The notes: generated by a model not told the origin, from the sequence alone. DNA of 64,000 nucleotides from Lentzea sp. NBRC 105346 (GCF_030269605.1 NZ_BSTQ01000019.1:1-64000); one strand, 5' to 3'; shown: positions 25,825 through 34,952, counted from the stretch's first letter. Made by a program: numbers and translations.

Positions 25825-28626
25825 ATGCCACGTGGCGAGCGCCCGCTCGGCGGCGACGGGGGAGCGTTGTCGCAGTTCGCGGGCGATCTGCGCAAGTTGA
25901 GGGACCGGGCGGGCAAGCCGTCGTACCGCGAGCTGGCCAGGCTCGCGCACTACTCGGCCACGGCGTTGTCCGAAGCCGCCGGTGGACGGAAGTTGCCCAG
26001 TCTGGCGGTGACGCTGGCGTACGTCAGCGCTTGTAACGGCGACGTCGAGGAGTGGGAGTCGCGGTGGCGGGAAATCGCGGCCGAGGAATCCCAGGAGATC
26101 GCCGCCGAGTCGCCGTATGTCGGCTTGTTGTCCTTTCAACCGGAGGACGTTGACCGTTTTTTCGGGCGTGAACGCCTGACCGTCGAAGTGGGTCTCGCGG
26201 TCCGCGAACGATCTTTCGTGGGTTTGTTCGGCGCTTCCGGATCCGGAAAGTCGTCGGTCCTGCGCGCCGGTCTCGTGCCCCGCCTGAACGCACCCGCCCT
26301 GGTGTTCACGCCGGGCCCGCGGCCGCTGGAGGAGTGCGCGACACGGCTGGCCGAGTACACCGGCACCTCGGCGGTCGACCTCAGGGAGGAGCTCGCGCGG
26401 GACCCCGCCAACCTGCGCCGGCGGATCGAGCGGCACTGCCCCGGACTCGTGCTGGTCGTCGACCAGTTCGAGGAGGTGTTCACCCAGGCCGCCGAGCCGG
26501 AACGGCAGTGGTTGATCAAGGCGCTGACCGGCGCGCCCAAGACCGTGATCGGCGTCCGCGCGGACTTCTACGGGCACTGCGGCAGACATCCCGAGCTGGT
26601 GGACGCGCTGCGCGGCGGCCAGGTGCTGGTCGGCCCGATGACGCCGGACGAGCTGCGCCGCGCGATCACCGAACCCGCCGCGCGGCTGGGCGTGAAGGTC
26701 GAGACCGCGCTGGTCGCCCGGCTGGTCGCGGACGTCGCCGGGCAGGCCGCCGCGTTGCCATTGGTGTCGCACGCGATGGCCGAGACGTGGCGGCGCAGGC
26801 GCGGCATGACGTTGACGCTCACCGCCTACGTGGAGGCGGGCGGCGTCGAACACGCCGTCGCGCGCACCGCCGAGGCGGCGTTCTCCTCGTTGTCCAACGA
26901 CGAGCAGCGCTGCGCCCGGCTGTTGTTCCTGCGGCTCATCGCGCTCGGCGAGGGCACCGAGGACACGAAACGCCGGGTGCCGCGCGCCGAGCTCGACATC
27001 GCCGACTCATTGCTGGATCAGCTGGCCGCCGCCAGGCTGATCTCGCTGGACCGCGAGTCCGCCGAGCTCACCCACGAGGCGCTGATCCGGTCGTGGCCTC
27101 GGCTGCGCGACTGGATCGCCGAGAACCGCGACCGCCTGCGGACCCACCGGCAGCTCGTCGACGCCACCGCCGTCTGGGAGGCCGACGGCCGCGACCCCGA
27201 CGCGCTGTACCGGGGCGTGCGGCTCACGCAGGCCGAGGCGCTCGGCGATCTGATCGGCTGCCGGGAGCGGGAGTTCCTGGACGCGAGCGCCGAGCTGGCC
27301 CGCGAGCACCAGGCGGAGGAACGGCGGCACACGCACCGGCTGCACCAGTTCGTCGTGATCCTCGCCGTCGTCGTGCTGCTGCTCGGCGGCACGGCGGTCT
27401 ACGCGTTCCTCGTGCAGCGCGAGGCGACGAAGGCCGCCGACGCCGCGATGTCGCAACGAGGTGCGCTCGAAGCGACGCTGCGGATGGGATCCGAACCCCA
27501 TGCCGCCGCCCGCACCGCGCTGGCCGCCTACAGCGCGGCGCCCACGGACCAGGCCCGCGACGCGTTGCTCAGCGCGTATGCCGCGAGCCGCCGGGCGCTG
27601 GCCGGACCGCCCGCGACCTTCGGCGGTGCCGCACCCGTCGTCGCGCCGGGCGGAAACTTCCTCGTGGCGCGGGACGGCTCCGGGATCCTGCGGCTGTGGA
27701 GCCTGTCCGGGTACAACCTCGTCACCCGCGGCCCGCTGGGTAACGCGAGTGAGCACATCGTGTTCAGCGCGGACGGCCGGTACCTGGCGGTGCACGACGA
27801 GAGCTACAACGTGCAGATCTGGGATGTCGGGGATCCCGACCACCCGCGCAGGATCCGCGACATCGCCGGGCCGATGGCCGTGTCCGGCCTCGACCTGGCG
27901 ACCGGGGTGGTGGTCGCGAACCGCATGATCCGCGATGCCGATGGCAAATGGCAGCCGCGGTCCCCGGCGATGCTCTGGGACCTGCGCGGTCCCGAGCCTG
28001 AGCAGATCTTCGTCGGCGGGGACCTCGTCAAGGCCGTCGCGATCCACGGCGACCTGATCGCGGTGGTGCGCAACGACATGCGGGGCGCCGGCTTCTCGGT
28101 CGAGCTCCACCGGCTCGGCGGCGGACGCGTGCCGGAGCACCTGTCCTCGGTCACGGCGAAGATCCCGTACTTCGAGGCCGTCACGTTCAGCCCCGGGGGC
28201 CGGTTCCTGGTGGTGCAGGGCAACAATCAGGCCGAGGTCTGGGATCTGTCCGATGTGGACACACCGTGGCACTGGCTCGGACCCGCCGACGTGAGCGCCG
28301 GGGGGCCGATCGGGTTCGGCGCCGACGACACCACTCTGCTGGCGATGTCCGGCGACGTGCTGCGGCTGTACTCGCTGCGCGATCAGGGACAGCTGCGCGA
28401 GCTGGGGACGATCACCAGCACGATGAGCGGCTTCTGGCGGGTGACCGCGCAGTCGCCGACGAGTTTCGTCGCCCAGAGCACCACACCTTCGGGTGGCCTG
28501 CTCCTGTTCTCCACCGACGTGGACCAGGTGGTCCGGACGATGTGCGCGGACCCGTTCTACTACGTTTCGGAGGGGGACTGGGCGCGTCTGTTCCCGGACA
28601 CGCCCAGGAGGTCGGTGTGTCGATGA
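25825..28626 (+). CDS. HTH-nSTAND1-TM-WD40 protein, paralog 2
   Basis: 933 residues. ATG 25825 has GGGGGAGG (25811-25818) six bases upstream. Helix-turn-helix ~15-65 (SYRELARLAHYSATALSEAA). nSTAND1: RFFGRERLT ~111, Walker A GASGSGKSS 136-144, Walker B VVDQFEEVF ~211-219, VRADFYGHCG. Membrane helix ~508-530 (VVILAVVVLLLGGTAVYAFL). The propeller is more diverged than in paralog 1 (GILRLWSL, YNVQIWDVGD, NQAEVWDLSD). The C-terminus keeps the MC-x(n)-W-x-LFP-x-C pattern. Paralog 3 starts 12 bases after its stop, so they form an operon under the three-box element. Confidence 0.88.
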   Translation: MPRGERPLGGDGGALSQFAGDLRKLRDRAGKPSYRELARLAHYSATALSEAAGGRKLPSLAVTLAYVSACNGDVEEWESRWREIAAEESQEIAAESPYVGLLSFQPEDVDRFFGRERLTVEVGLAVRERSFVGLFGASGSGKSSVLRAGLVPRLNAPALVFTPGPRPLEECATRLAEYTGTSAVDLREELARDPANLRRRIERHCPGLVLVVDQFEEVFTQAAEPERQWLIKALTGAPKTVIGVRADFYGHCGRHPELVDALRGGQVLVGPMTPDELRRAITEPAARLGVKVETALVARLVADVAGQAAALPLVSHAMAETWRRRRGMTLTLTAYVEAGGVEHAVARTAEAAFSSLSNDEQRCARLLFLRLIALGEGTEDTKRRVPRAELDIADSLLDQLAAARLISLDRESAELTHEALIRSWPRLRDWIAENRDRLRTHRQLVDATAVWEADGRDPDALYRGVRLTQAEALGDLIGCREREFLDASAELAREHQAEERRHTHRLHQFVVILAVVVLLLGGTAVYAFLVQREATKAADAAMSQRGALEATLRMGSEPHAAARTALAAYSAAPTDQARDALLSAYAASRRALAGPPATFGGAAPVVAPGGNFLVARDGSGILRLWSLSGYNLVTRGPLGNASEHIVFSADGRYLAVHDESYNVQIWDVGDPDHPRRIRDIAGPMAVSGLDLATGVVVANRMIRDADGKWQPRSPAMLWDLRGPEPEQIFVGGDLVKAVAIHGDLIAVVRNDMRGAGFSVELHRLGGGRVPEHLSSVTAKIPYFEAVTFSPGGRFLVVQGNNQAEVWDLSDVDTPWHWLGPADVSAGGPIGFGADDTTLLAMSGDVLRLYSLRDQGQLRELGTITSTMSGFWRVTAQSPTSFVAQSTTPSGGLLLFSTDVDQVVRTMCADPFYYVSEGDWARLFPDTPRRSVCR

Positions 28627-28638
28627 TGGGGGACGTGG

Positions 28639-31464
28639 GTGCCACGAGGGGAACGGCCGCTCGAGTCCGAGGACAGCGCGCTGCTGCGGTTCGCCGCGGA
28701 CCTGCGCCGGATGCGGGAGAAGGCGGGCAGCCCGCCGTACCGTGAGCTGGGGCGCAGGGCCCACTACTCGGCCGCGACGCTCTCCGAGGCGGCGGGTGGG
28801 CGCAAGCTGCCGACCCTCGCCGTCACGCTGGCCTACGTCACGGCGTGCGGTGGCGACGCCGCCGAGTGGGAGGAGCGCTGGCGCGAGGTCGCGGCGGATC
28901 ATTACGAACCCGCGGTCGCCGCTGAGTCGCCCTATGCCGGACTGGCCGCCTTCCAGGCGGCCGACGCCGACCGGTTCTTCGGCCGCGAGCAGCTGACCGC
29001 GAAACTGCGTGATCTCGTTGCGGCACAACGGTTCGTCGGCGTGTTCGGCGCGTCCGGGTCGGGCAAGTCGTCACTGCTGCGCGCCGGTCTGGTGCCGTCC
29101 CTCCCAAATGCGCTGGTGTTCACGCCCACCGCGGACCCGGTCGAGGAGTGCTCGGTCCAGCTGGCCGGGCTGATCGGCGAGTCTCCCGTCACGTTGAAAC
29201 GCGAGCTCGCCGCCGACCCGGCGAACCTGTGGCTGCGCGTCCGGCAGCACGACCCGTCGCTGGTGCTGGTCGTGGACCAGTTCGAGGAGGTCTTCACCCT
29301 CGTGCCGCCCGACGCGCGCGGCTGGTTCATCGCGGCGCTGACCGGCGGGCCACGCGTGGTGCTCGGTGTGCGCGCGGACTTCTACGGCCACTGTGGACGG
29401 TTCCCCGAACTCGTGGATGCCTTGGCGGGCAACCAGGTTCTGGTCGGCCCGATGACACCGGACGAGCTGCGCCGCGCGATCGTCGAGCCCGCGACACGGG
29501 TGGGCGCCAAGGTGGAGACGGCGCTGGTGACGCGGCTCGTCGCCGACGTGGCCGGGCAGGCCGCCGCGTTGCCGCTGGTGTCGCACGCACTCGTGGAGAC
29601 GTGGCGTCGCAGGCGTGGAATGACGTTGTCCCTGCAGGGATACGAGGAGGCGGGCGGCGTCGAACACGCGCTGGCGCGCACCGCGGAGTCCGTGTTCGAG
29701 AACCTTTCGGCGGTCGAACAGGAACAGGCGCGGCTGTTGTTCCTGCGGCTGATCGCGCTCGGCGAGGGGACCGAGGACACCAAGCGCTGCGTGGTGCGCG
29801 GTGAGCTCGACGTCGCGGACTCGTTGCTCGACCACCTCGCGGCCGCGCGGCTCATCACGCTGGACCGCGACTCCGTCGACCTGACGCACGAGGCGCTGAT
29901 CCGCTCGTGGCCACGCCTGCGCGACTGGATCGCCGAGAACCGCGACCGCCTGCGCATCCACCGCCGGCTGATCGACGCCACCAAGTCGTGGGAGGCGACC
30001 GGCCGCGACCCCGACGCCCTCTACCGCGGCGTCCGCCTGGCCCAGGCGAAGGAGCTCGAAGCCGTGCTCAGCGAGCGCGAGAAGGAGTTCCTGCACGAGT
30101 CGCTCGACGCCGAGGTCGCCGAGCTGGCCGAGGCGCTGGGCCGTACCCGCAGGTTGCGGCGGCTCGTCGTCGCGTTGGCGGTCGTCGCGGTGTTGCTCGC
30201 CGCCAGCACGGTCTTCGCGGTGGTGTCGCAGCTCAACGTGTCGCGGGAACGCAACAACGCGCTCGCACTGCAGGCGGCGGCGCAGGCCCGCGCGCTCGGA
30301 GATCGCGAACGACAGACCGCCGCCAAGGTGGCGCTGGCCGGGTACCGGTTCAACCCGACACCCGACAGCCGCGACGCCCTGCTCAGCGCGGCGGCGCGCA
30401 GCCGGATGCTGCCGCTTCCGCCGGCAGCCAAGGGACAACCGCTCGGCATGGCCTCCCAGAACGGCGATGTCCTGATACTCGAGCACGAGGACGGCACGAG
30501 CTGGCTGTTCAGCGCCGACGCCCGGCCGCGCGCGTCCCTCGGGCAGATCTACGACTTCGGACTGATCAGTGCCGATCGCAAGACGCTGGTCGCGACCAGC
30601 CGGGCGGGGGTCAGCGAGCTCTGGGACATCGGCGACCTCGACCACCCGCAGCGTCGCGCGGTTCTGCCGGGCCTGTTCAAGGTGGTCGGACTGAGCGGCG
30701 ACGGATCGCTCATCCTCGGTTTTCCCGGCCGGTTCGGGGCGACCCCGTCTCCCGCGCCGAGTGCCGACGTGATCGCCGTGCAGTCCACGCCGCCGGCACC
30801 GGTCCTGCTCGACGTGCGCGACCTGCGGCAGCCGCGGGAGATCGTCGTGCCGACGACGACCAAGTACTGGGCGTCGCTGCGCCCGGACGGCAAGCAGCTC
30901 GCGACGATCAAGGACGTCGACGGGCGGACCGTCGTCGAGTTCTGGCGCATCGAGAACGGCAACGCGGTGCCCGACGGCACTTTGCCCGGCCGGCTCGACT
31001 GGGCCGGGCAGGCGAACTACAGCGCCGACGGCCGTTACCTGGTGACCGCGTACGGCAAGTCCGGGACCATCACCTTCTGGTCGCTCGCCGGTGAGACGCC
31101 GGTCGAGTGGGCGTCGATCTCCGACGCCGACAAGCACATGAACGTGCTCGCGTTCGGACGTGACGATCGAGTTCTGCTCGCGTACGACGACAAACTCGAG
31201 GTGTGGGACGTCCGCAGGAAGGGCTCGCCCACGCGGACCGGCACGCTCGAGGGCTTCGGCGACTTCCCCACCGGCGAGTACCGGCCGGATACCGACGACT
31301 TCCTGGTGCGGACATCGCCCGTTCCGCCGCCGAAGTTGTTCCCGCTGGACCTGGATGTGGAGCAGGTCGTCCGGGAGATGTGTGCCAGGGGTGAGGGCGA
31401 GCTGTCCGACAGCGAATGGAGCCAGAACCTGCCGGGCGCCGACCCGATCAAGCTGTGTCCGTGA
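28639..31464 (+). CDS. HTH-nSTAND1-TM-WD40 protein, paralog 3
   Basis: 941 residues from GTG 28639, with GGGGGAC eight to nine bases upstream. It begins MPRGERPLES like paralog 2. Helix-turn-helix ~15-65; Walker A GASGSGKSS ~137-145; Walker B VVDQFEEVF ~212-220; membrane helix ~505-527; a diverged propeller (VSELWDIGD, TITFWSLAG, KLEVWDVRR). The tail is VREMCARGEGELSDSEWSQN...KLC, again Cys-Trp-Cys. HTH and NTPase regions are closest to paralog 2, and there is no operator of its own, so it probably arose by duplication within the operon while the sensor propeller diverged. Confidence 0.87.
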   Translation: MPRGERPLESEDSALLRFAADLRRMREKAGSPPYRELGRRAHYSAATLSEAAGGRKLPTLAVTLAYVTACGGDAAEWEERWREVAADHYEPAVAAESPYAGLAAFQAADADRFFGREQLTAKLRDLVAAQRFVGVFGASGSGKSSLLRAGLVPSLPNALVFTPTADPVEECSVQLAGLIGESPVTLKRELAADPANLWLRVRQHDPSLVLVVDQFEEVFTLVPPDARGWFIAALTGGPRVVLGVRADFYGHCGRFPELVDALAGNQVLVGPMTPDELRRAIVEPATRVGAKVETALVTRLVADVAGQAAALPLVSHALVETWRRRRGMTLSLQGYEEAGGVEHALARTAESVFENLSAVEQEQARLLFLRLIALGEGTEDTKRCVVRGELDVADSLLDHLAAARLITLDRDSVDLTHEALIRSWPRLRDWIAENRDRLRIHRRLIDATKSWEATGRDPDALYRGVRLAQAKELEAVLSEREKEFLHESLDAEVAELAEALGRTRRLRRLVVALAVVAVLLAASTVFAVVSQLNVSRERNNALALQAAAQARALGDRERQTAAKVALAGYRFNPTPDSRDALLSAAARSRMLPLPPAAKGQPLGMASQNGDVLILEHEDGTSWLFSADARPRASLGQIYDFGLISADRKTLVATSRAGVSELWDIGDLDHPQRRAVLPGLFKVVGLSGDGSLILGFPGRFGATPSPAPSADVIAVQSTPPAPVLLDVRDLRQPREIVVPTTTKYWASLRPDGKQLATIKDVDGRTVVEFWRIENGNAVPDGTLPGRLDWAGQANYSADGRYLVTAYGKSGTITFWSLAGETPVEWASISDADKHMNVLAFGRDDRVLLAYDDKLEVWDVRRKGSPTRTGTLEGFGDFPTGEYRPDTDDFLVRTSPVPPPKLFPLDLDVEQVVREMCARGEGELSDSEWSQNLPGADPIKLCP

Positions 31465-31522
31465 CTATTGCTTCAGTGATGACAAAATTCGGTGTCACCG
31501 TGTGAACGTGTCCGCACACTCG

Positions 31523-31551
31523 TTGTGATTGCAAGATCCACTCTCTAGGGT
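31523..31551 (+). promoter_or_regulatory. Leaderless promoter of the ABC transporter operon
   Basis: TTGTGA (31523-31528), a 17-base spacer and TAGGGT (31546-31551), then six bases to the GTG start at 31558. The spacing is ideal for a housekeeping sigma factor with transcription starting at the GTG. Confidence 0.6.
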
Positions 31552-31557
31552 GACCGA

Positions 31558-32301
31558 GTGCGTGTGTTCGCAAGGGGACTACTGGGCATCGCCGGATTTC
31601 TGGTGGTGTGGGAGCTTTTCGCACGCTCCCCATTGGTCCCCGGCGACGCGCTGCCGCCACCGTCCGTGGTGGCGGGGGAATTGTTCACCCAGCTGGGCGA
31701 TGAAACCTTCCTCCGTCACGTGATCGCGACGGTCCTCGCGCTGCTCATCGCGGTCGTCATCGCCGTCGTGATCGCGGTACCCAGTGGACTCGTGCTGGGC
31801 AGCGTGCCCGCGGTGCGGCATGCGACGCGGGCCGTCATCGAGTTCCTGCGCCCGATCCCGTCCGTGGCGCTGATTCCACTGGCGCTGGTCATGCTGGGCT
31901 TCGGGCCGGAAACCAAGATCACGCTCGCGGTGTACGCGGCGCTGTGGCCGATCCTGTTCAACACCATTTACGCGCTGGACGAACTGGACCCGTTGCACGT
32001 GGACACGGCGCGGGTGTTCGGCTTTGGACGGACGCGCATCCTCCTGCAGGTCGCGTTACCGAGCGCGCTTCCCTTCGTGCTGACGGGAATCCGCCTCGCC
32101 GCGACGACCGCGCTGGTGGTGCTGGTCAGCGTGGAGCTGATGTCCGGCGGTGAGATCGGCATCGGCTACTTCATCATGGAGGCGCGCAGCGGTCCCGGTC
32201 GCATGGACCAGGTGCTGGTCGGGACGGTCGTCGCCGGCGTGATCGGGGTTGTCGTCAACCAGGGGCTCGAGCGCGTGCAGAAGCGGTGGGTGGCCTGGTG
32301 A
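31558..32301 (+). CDS. ABC transporter permease (SsuC/TauC/ThiX-type), subunit 1
   Basis: 247 residues, about six TM helices. The inner-membrane permease signature with the EAA-like loop (DELDPLHVDTARVFGFGRTR then ILLQVALPSALPFVLTGIRL, ~140-185) marks the nitrate/sulfonate/taurine-type importer family, which takes up small organic solutes with a substrate-binding lipoprotein. The GTG start is leaderless. The second permease overlaps by four bases. Two different permeases suggest a heterodimeric channel. Substrate not determinable from sequence. Confidence 0.9.
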   Translation: MRVFARGLLGIAGFLVVWELFARSPLVPGDALPPPSVVAGELFTQLGDETFLRHVIATVLALLIAVVIAVVIAVPSGLVLGSVPAVRHATRAVIEFLRPIPSVALIPLALVMLGFGPETKITLAVYAALWPILFNTIYALDELDPLHVDTARVFGFGRTRILLQVALPSALPFVLTGIRLAATTALVVLVSVELMSGGEIGIGYFIMEARSGPGRMDQVLVGTVVAGVIGVVVNQGLERVQKRWVAW

Positions 32302-33065
32302 CCGGCTTCCTGCAGCGGTGGACGGTCTTCGGCGGCATCGTCGTGGGGTGGCAGTTGCTGGCGTGGTTCGGTGACAACCCGTTCTTCCCGCCGCCGACGG
32401 AAATTCTCACCGCCGCGTGGAACTGGTGGGTACTCGAACCGTCGAACATCACCGAGCACATCCTGCCCAGCATCGGACGTCTGCTCAGCGGATGGCTCAT
32501 CGCGTCCGCCGTCGGCATCTCGCTCGGGTTGCTGCTGGGCCGGTCCGAGCGCGCGATGCAGTACGCGGGGCCGCTGCTGACGTTTCTGCGCTCGATCCCG
32601 CCGCCGGCGCTGGTGCCGGTGTTCCTGTTGCTGTTCAAGACGGGCACGTCGATGCAGCTCGCCACAATCGTTTTCGGCGTGCTGTGGCCGATCCTGCTGA
32701 ACAGCGTCGACGGCGCCCGCTCGGTGGACGTCACGAAAGTCGACACCTCGGCGGTGTTCCAGATCCCGCGCTCCCAATGGGTTCTGGGCGTTGTGCTGCC
32801 CGCGGCGTCTCCGAAGATCTTCGCGGGACTGCGGGTGTCGCTGTCCCTTTCGTTGGTGCTGATGGTGATCTCCGAGCTCGTCGGCACGACCAACGGCATC
32901 GGCTCGCAGCTGATGGTGGCGCAGCGCGAGTTCGACTACACGCGCATGTGGGCCGGAATCGTGCTGCTGGGCGCGCTCGGCTACGGACTCAACACCGTGC
33001 TGCTCGCGGTGGAACGCAAGGCATTGGCGTGGCAACCGAGGAGTCTGAATGACCAACATGCTTGA
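32298..33065 (+). CDS. ABC transporter permease (SsuC-type), subunit 2
   Basis: 255 residues from GTG 32298, which overlaps the first permease's stop. Six-helix permease with the loop DVTKVDTSAVFQIPRSQWVL then GVVLPAASPKIFAGLRVSLS. It is a partner of subunit 1 in the same family but clearly divergent from it. It continues into the ATPase gene with a 17-base overlap, so the three transporter genes are one transcript. The matching binding protein is probably the lipoprotein gene at 36386. Confidence 0.88.
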   Translation: MTGFLQRWTVFGGIVVGWQLLAWFGDNPFFPPPTEILTAAWNWWVLEPSNITEHILPSIGRLLSGWLIASAVGISLGLLLGRSERAMQYAGPLLTFLRSIPPPALVPVFLLLFKTGTSMQLATIVFGVLWPILLNSVDGARSVDVTKVDTSAVFQIPRSQWVLGVVLPAASPKIFAGLRVSLSLSLVLMVISELVGTTNGIGSQLMVAQREFDYTRMWAGIVLLGALGYGLNTVLLAVERKALAWQPRSLNDQHA

Positions 33066-33855
33066 GGTGGCCGATCTCGCCCACACCTATGGCGAGCACC
33101 AGGCCATCGCGGGTCTGTCGTTCAACGTGGGGGCGGGCGAGCTGGTGTGCGTGGTCGGACCGTCCGGCTGCGGCAAGTCCACCCTGTTGCGCACCATCTC
33201 GGGCCTCATCGCCCCCAGCAGCGGGTCGGTTTCCCTGGACGGCGACCACCTCGCCGTGGTCTTCCAGGACTACAGCCGCTCGCTGTTCCCGTGGCTTTCC
33301 GTGCAGGGCAACGTCGAGTTCCCCCTCCGCCGGTCCCTGCGTCGCGCTGAGCGGCGCGCACGGGCCCGTGAGGCCCTGTCGTGGGTCGGTTTGGAGGACG
33401 TGGGCCGCAAGTACCCGTGGCAGCTTTCCGGCGGCATGCAGCAGCGGGTGGCCATCGCGCGGGCGCTGGCGTACCGGCCTTCGTTGTTGCTGATGGACGA
33501 GCCGTTCGCGTCCGTCGACGCGCAGACGCGGTTCGAGCTGGAGGACCTGCTGCTCAAGGTGCGGCGCGAGCACGGTGCGACGGTTCTCGTTGTCACACAT
33601 GACATTGACGAGTCGGTGTACCTGGGGGACCGGATCCTGGTGCTGTCCGGGTCTCCCGCGCGCCTGGTGGCGGATCTTCGCGTCGACCTGCCCGACGAGC
33701 GGGACCAGATCGCGACGCGGACGGACGAGACGTTCGTGGCGTTGCGTTCCAAGGTGGCGCGGCTGCTGAACCTCGGCAAGGCGCCCACTGTGGACATCGA
33801 GAAGTGGGCGGCGGCCGAACGTGAGGCGTTGTCCGAGGCCTTGGTCGACCGCTGA
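33049..33855 (+). CDS. ABC transporter ATP-binding protein (SsuB/TauB-type)
   Basis: 268 residues. Walker A GPSGCGKST (~38-46), Q-loop VVFQDYSRSLFPW (~79-91), ABC signature LSGGMQQRVAIARAL (~124-138), Walker B LLLMDEPFASVD (~145-156) and H-loop VVTHDIDESVYLGD (~176). It is typical of nitrate/sulfonate/taurine importers. It powers the two upstream permeases at the inner face of the membrane. The C-terminal ~40 residues extend beyond the usual ATPase. A long palindromic repeat begins three bases after its stop. Confidence 0.92.
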   Translation: MTNMLEVADLAHTYGEHQAIAGLSFNVGAGELVCVVGPSGCGKSTLLRTISGLIAPSSGSVSLDGDHLAVVFQDYSRSLFPWLSVQGNVEFPLRRSLRRAERRARAREALSWVGLEDVGRKYPWQLSGGMQQRVAIARALAYRPSLLLMDEPFASVDAQTRFELEDLLLKVRREHGATVLVVTHDIDESVYLGDRILVLSGSPARLVADLRVDLPDERDQIATRTDETFVALRSKVARLLNLGKAPTVDIEKWAAAEREALSEALVDR

Positions 33856-33857
33856 AC

Positions 33858-33948
33858 GTAAGACTCGGGGGCCGGAGCGTAAGACTCGCGCGAGTCTTAC
33901 GCTCCGGCCCCCCGAGTCTTACCTTCCGGCTCCGTGAGTTTTACGTTC
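33858..33948. repeat. Palindromic GTAAGACTCG/CGAGTCTTAC repeat cluster, likely terminator
   Basis: Left arm 33858-33889 and right arm 33890-33922 are complementary over 32 bases apart from one extra C; the centre is AAGACTCGCGCGAGTCTT. Each arm contains two copies of GTAAGACTCG (or CGAGTCTTAC), and a further direct copy GTGAGTTTTACGTTC follows (33934-33948). Units are ~20-23 nt. It starts three bases after the ABC operon and can fold into a very stable hairpin, so it probably ends that transcript. It belongs to the same family as 7013, 11020, 34909 and 42044. Confidence 0.8.
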
Positions 33949-34095
33949 GTGCACCGTGGCGTGCCCCTAAGGGCTCCCTAACGGTCTCGTTTGGCTCTGA
34001 ACTGGGGCGAACTCCCGATGCTCGGGGGAGGTCCGGACCAATACGGTTCGTGACACATCCCCCGAGATCAACCTTCATCAGGAGTTAGGTTCCAC

Positions 34096-34839
34096 ATGAG
34101 CACCCAGCAGACCACGCTGCACGACTTCACCCTCAACCTGCTCGCGGACCCGGCTGCGCGCCTGGCGTTCCAGCAGGACCCCGAGGGCGTGCTTGGCGAC
34201 GCCGGTCTGGGCGACATCACCGCGGGCGACGTCTACGACATCCTCCCGCTGGTTCTCGACTCGGCCTCGATCGTCAAGGTCGACGCCGTCGACAAGGTGA
34301 TCGCCGAGGCCGGCGACATCACCGCCGTCGACCACCTGAAGCTGATCACCGACAACCTGAACGGTGTCGCGCCGGTCACCGACATCGTCGCCACCACGGG
34401 CATCACCGCGGTCGTCAAGGACTTCGCGGACGTCAGCGACGTCTCCAGCACCCTCGACGCGGTCGTGCAGCAGAACGACGTCGTCGCCAAGGTGACCGAC
34501 AACGAGATCATCACCAAGGTCACCGACAACAGCGTCCTGACCAAGGTCACCGACGTGGCGGACGTCGACGTGCACGACATCGACGCCCTCACCGGTGACG
34601 TCGTCGCGAAGACCGCCGTGCTCAACGACATCGAGGCCATCACCGGCGACGTCGACGGCACCCTCAAGGCCCACGACCTCGTCAACGTCGGCGACACGGT
34701 CGTCCAGGACGTCGCGCAGGTCGGCGACGTGCACGTCGCCGACACCGTTGGTGACATCACCGTCGGCGAGATCGGCCACGTCGGTGACGTGCTCGACGGT
34801 GGCGTCGGCAACGGCAACGACATCGACCTGCACTTCTGA
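34096..34839 (+). CDS. IniB N-terminal-domain protein with Val/Asp repeats
   Basis: 247 residues. Residues ~1-50 (TTLHDFTLNLLADPAARLAF, then EGVLGDAGLGDITAGDVYDILPLVLD) match the IniB N-terminal domain known from the isoniazid-inducible iniBAC locus. The rest is a low-complexity, highly acidic Val/Asp/Thr tract with recurring KVTDN/KVTDV and xDVxDV steps, ending in DLHF; almost no aromatic or Cys residues. No signal peptide or TM. AGGAG (34080-34084) lies 11 bases before ATG 34096. The tract may form a regular beta structure; function unknown. No iniA-like dynamin gene is next to it. A hairpin ends the transcript. Confidence 0.8.
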   Translation: MSTQQTTLHDFTLNLLADPAARLAFQQDPEGVLGDAGLGDITAGDVYDILPLVLDSASIVKVDAVDKVIAEAGDITAVDHLKLITDNLNGVAPVTDIVATTGITAVVKDFADVSDVSSTLDAVVQQNDVVAKVTDNEIITKVTDNSVLTKVTDVADVDVHDIDALTGDVVAKTAVLNDIEAITGDVDGTLKAHDLVNVGDTVVQDVAQVGDVHVADTVGDITVGEIGHVGDVLDGGVGNGNDIDLHF

Positions 34840-34860
34840 TTCGCCCCTCCACAGGGAAAC

Positions 34861-34900
34861 CAGCGGGCGCCCGGCTCTGCCCCCGAGCCGGCGTCCGCTG
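34861..34900 (+). terminator. Hairpin after the IniB-like gene
   Basis: CAGCGGGCGCCCGGCTC (34861-34877) pairs with GAGCCGGCGTCCGCTG (34885-34900) with one bulge and a seven-base loop. No T-run follows, so termination strength is uncertain. Confidence 0.5.
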
Positions 34901-34908
34901 ACACAGAC

Positions 34909-34952
34909 GTACGACTCGCCGGGAACAAGCGGCGGCGGCCGGCGAGTCGTAC
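34909..34952. repeat. Inverted pair of the GAGTCGTAC repeat
   Basis: GTACGACTCGCC (34909-34920) and GGCGAGTCGTAC (34941-34952) are perfect 12-bp arms around a 20-base G/C-rich loop. The core GCGAGTCGTAC is the same as in the other intergenic repeats of this window. Confidence 0.75.

Noticed and set aside
25689-25916. Longer form of the DUF5937 regulator reaching back to 25916
   Set aside because: The extra residues are antisense to the operator and the start of paralog 2. A good ribosome binding site precedes the start at 25688.
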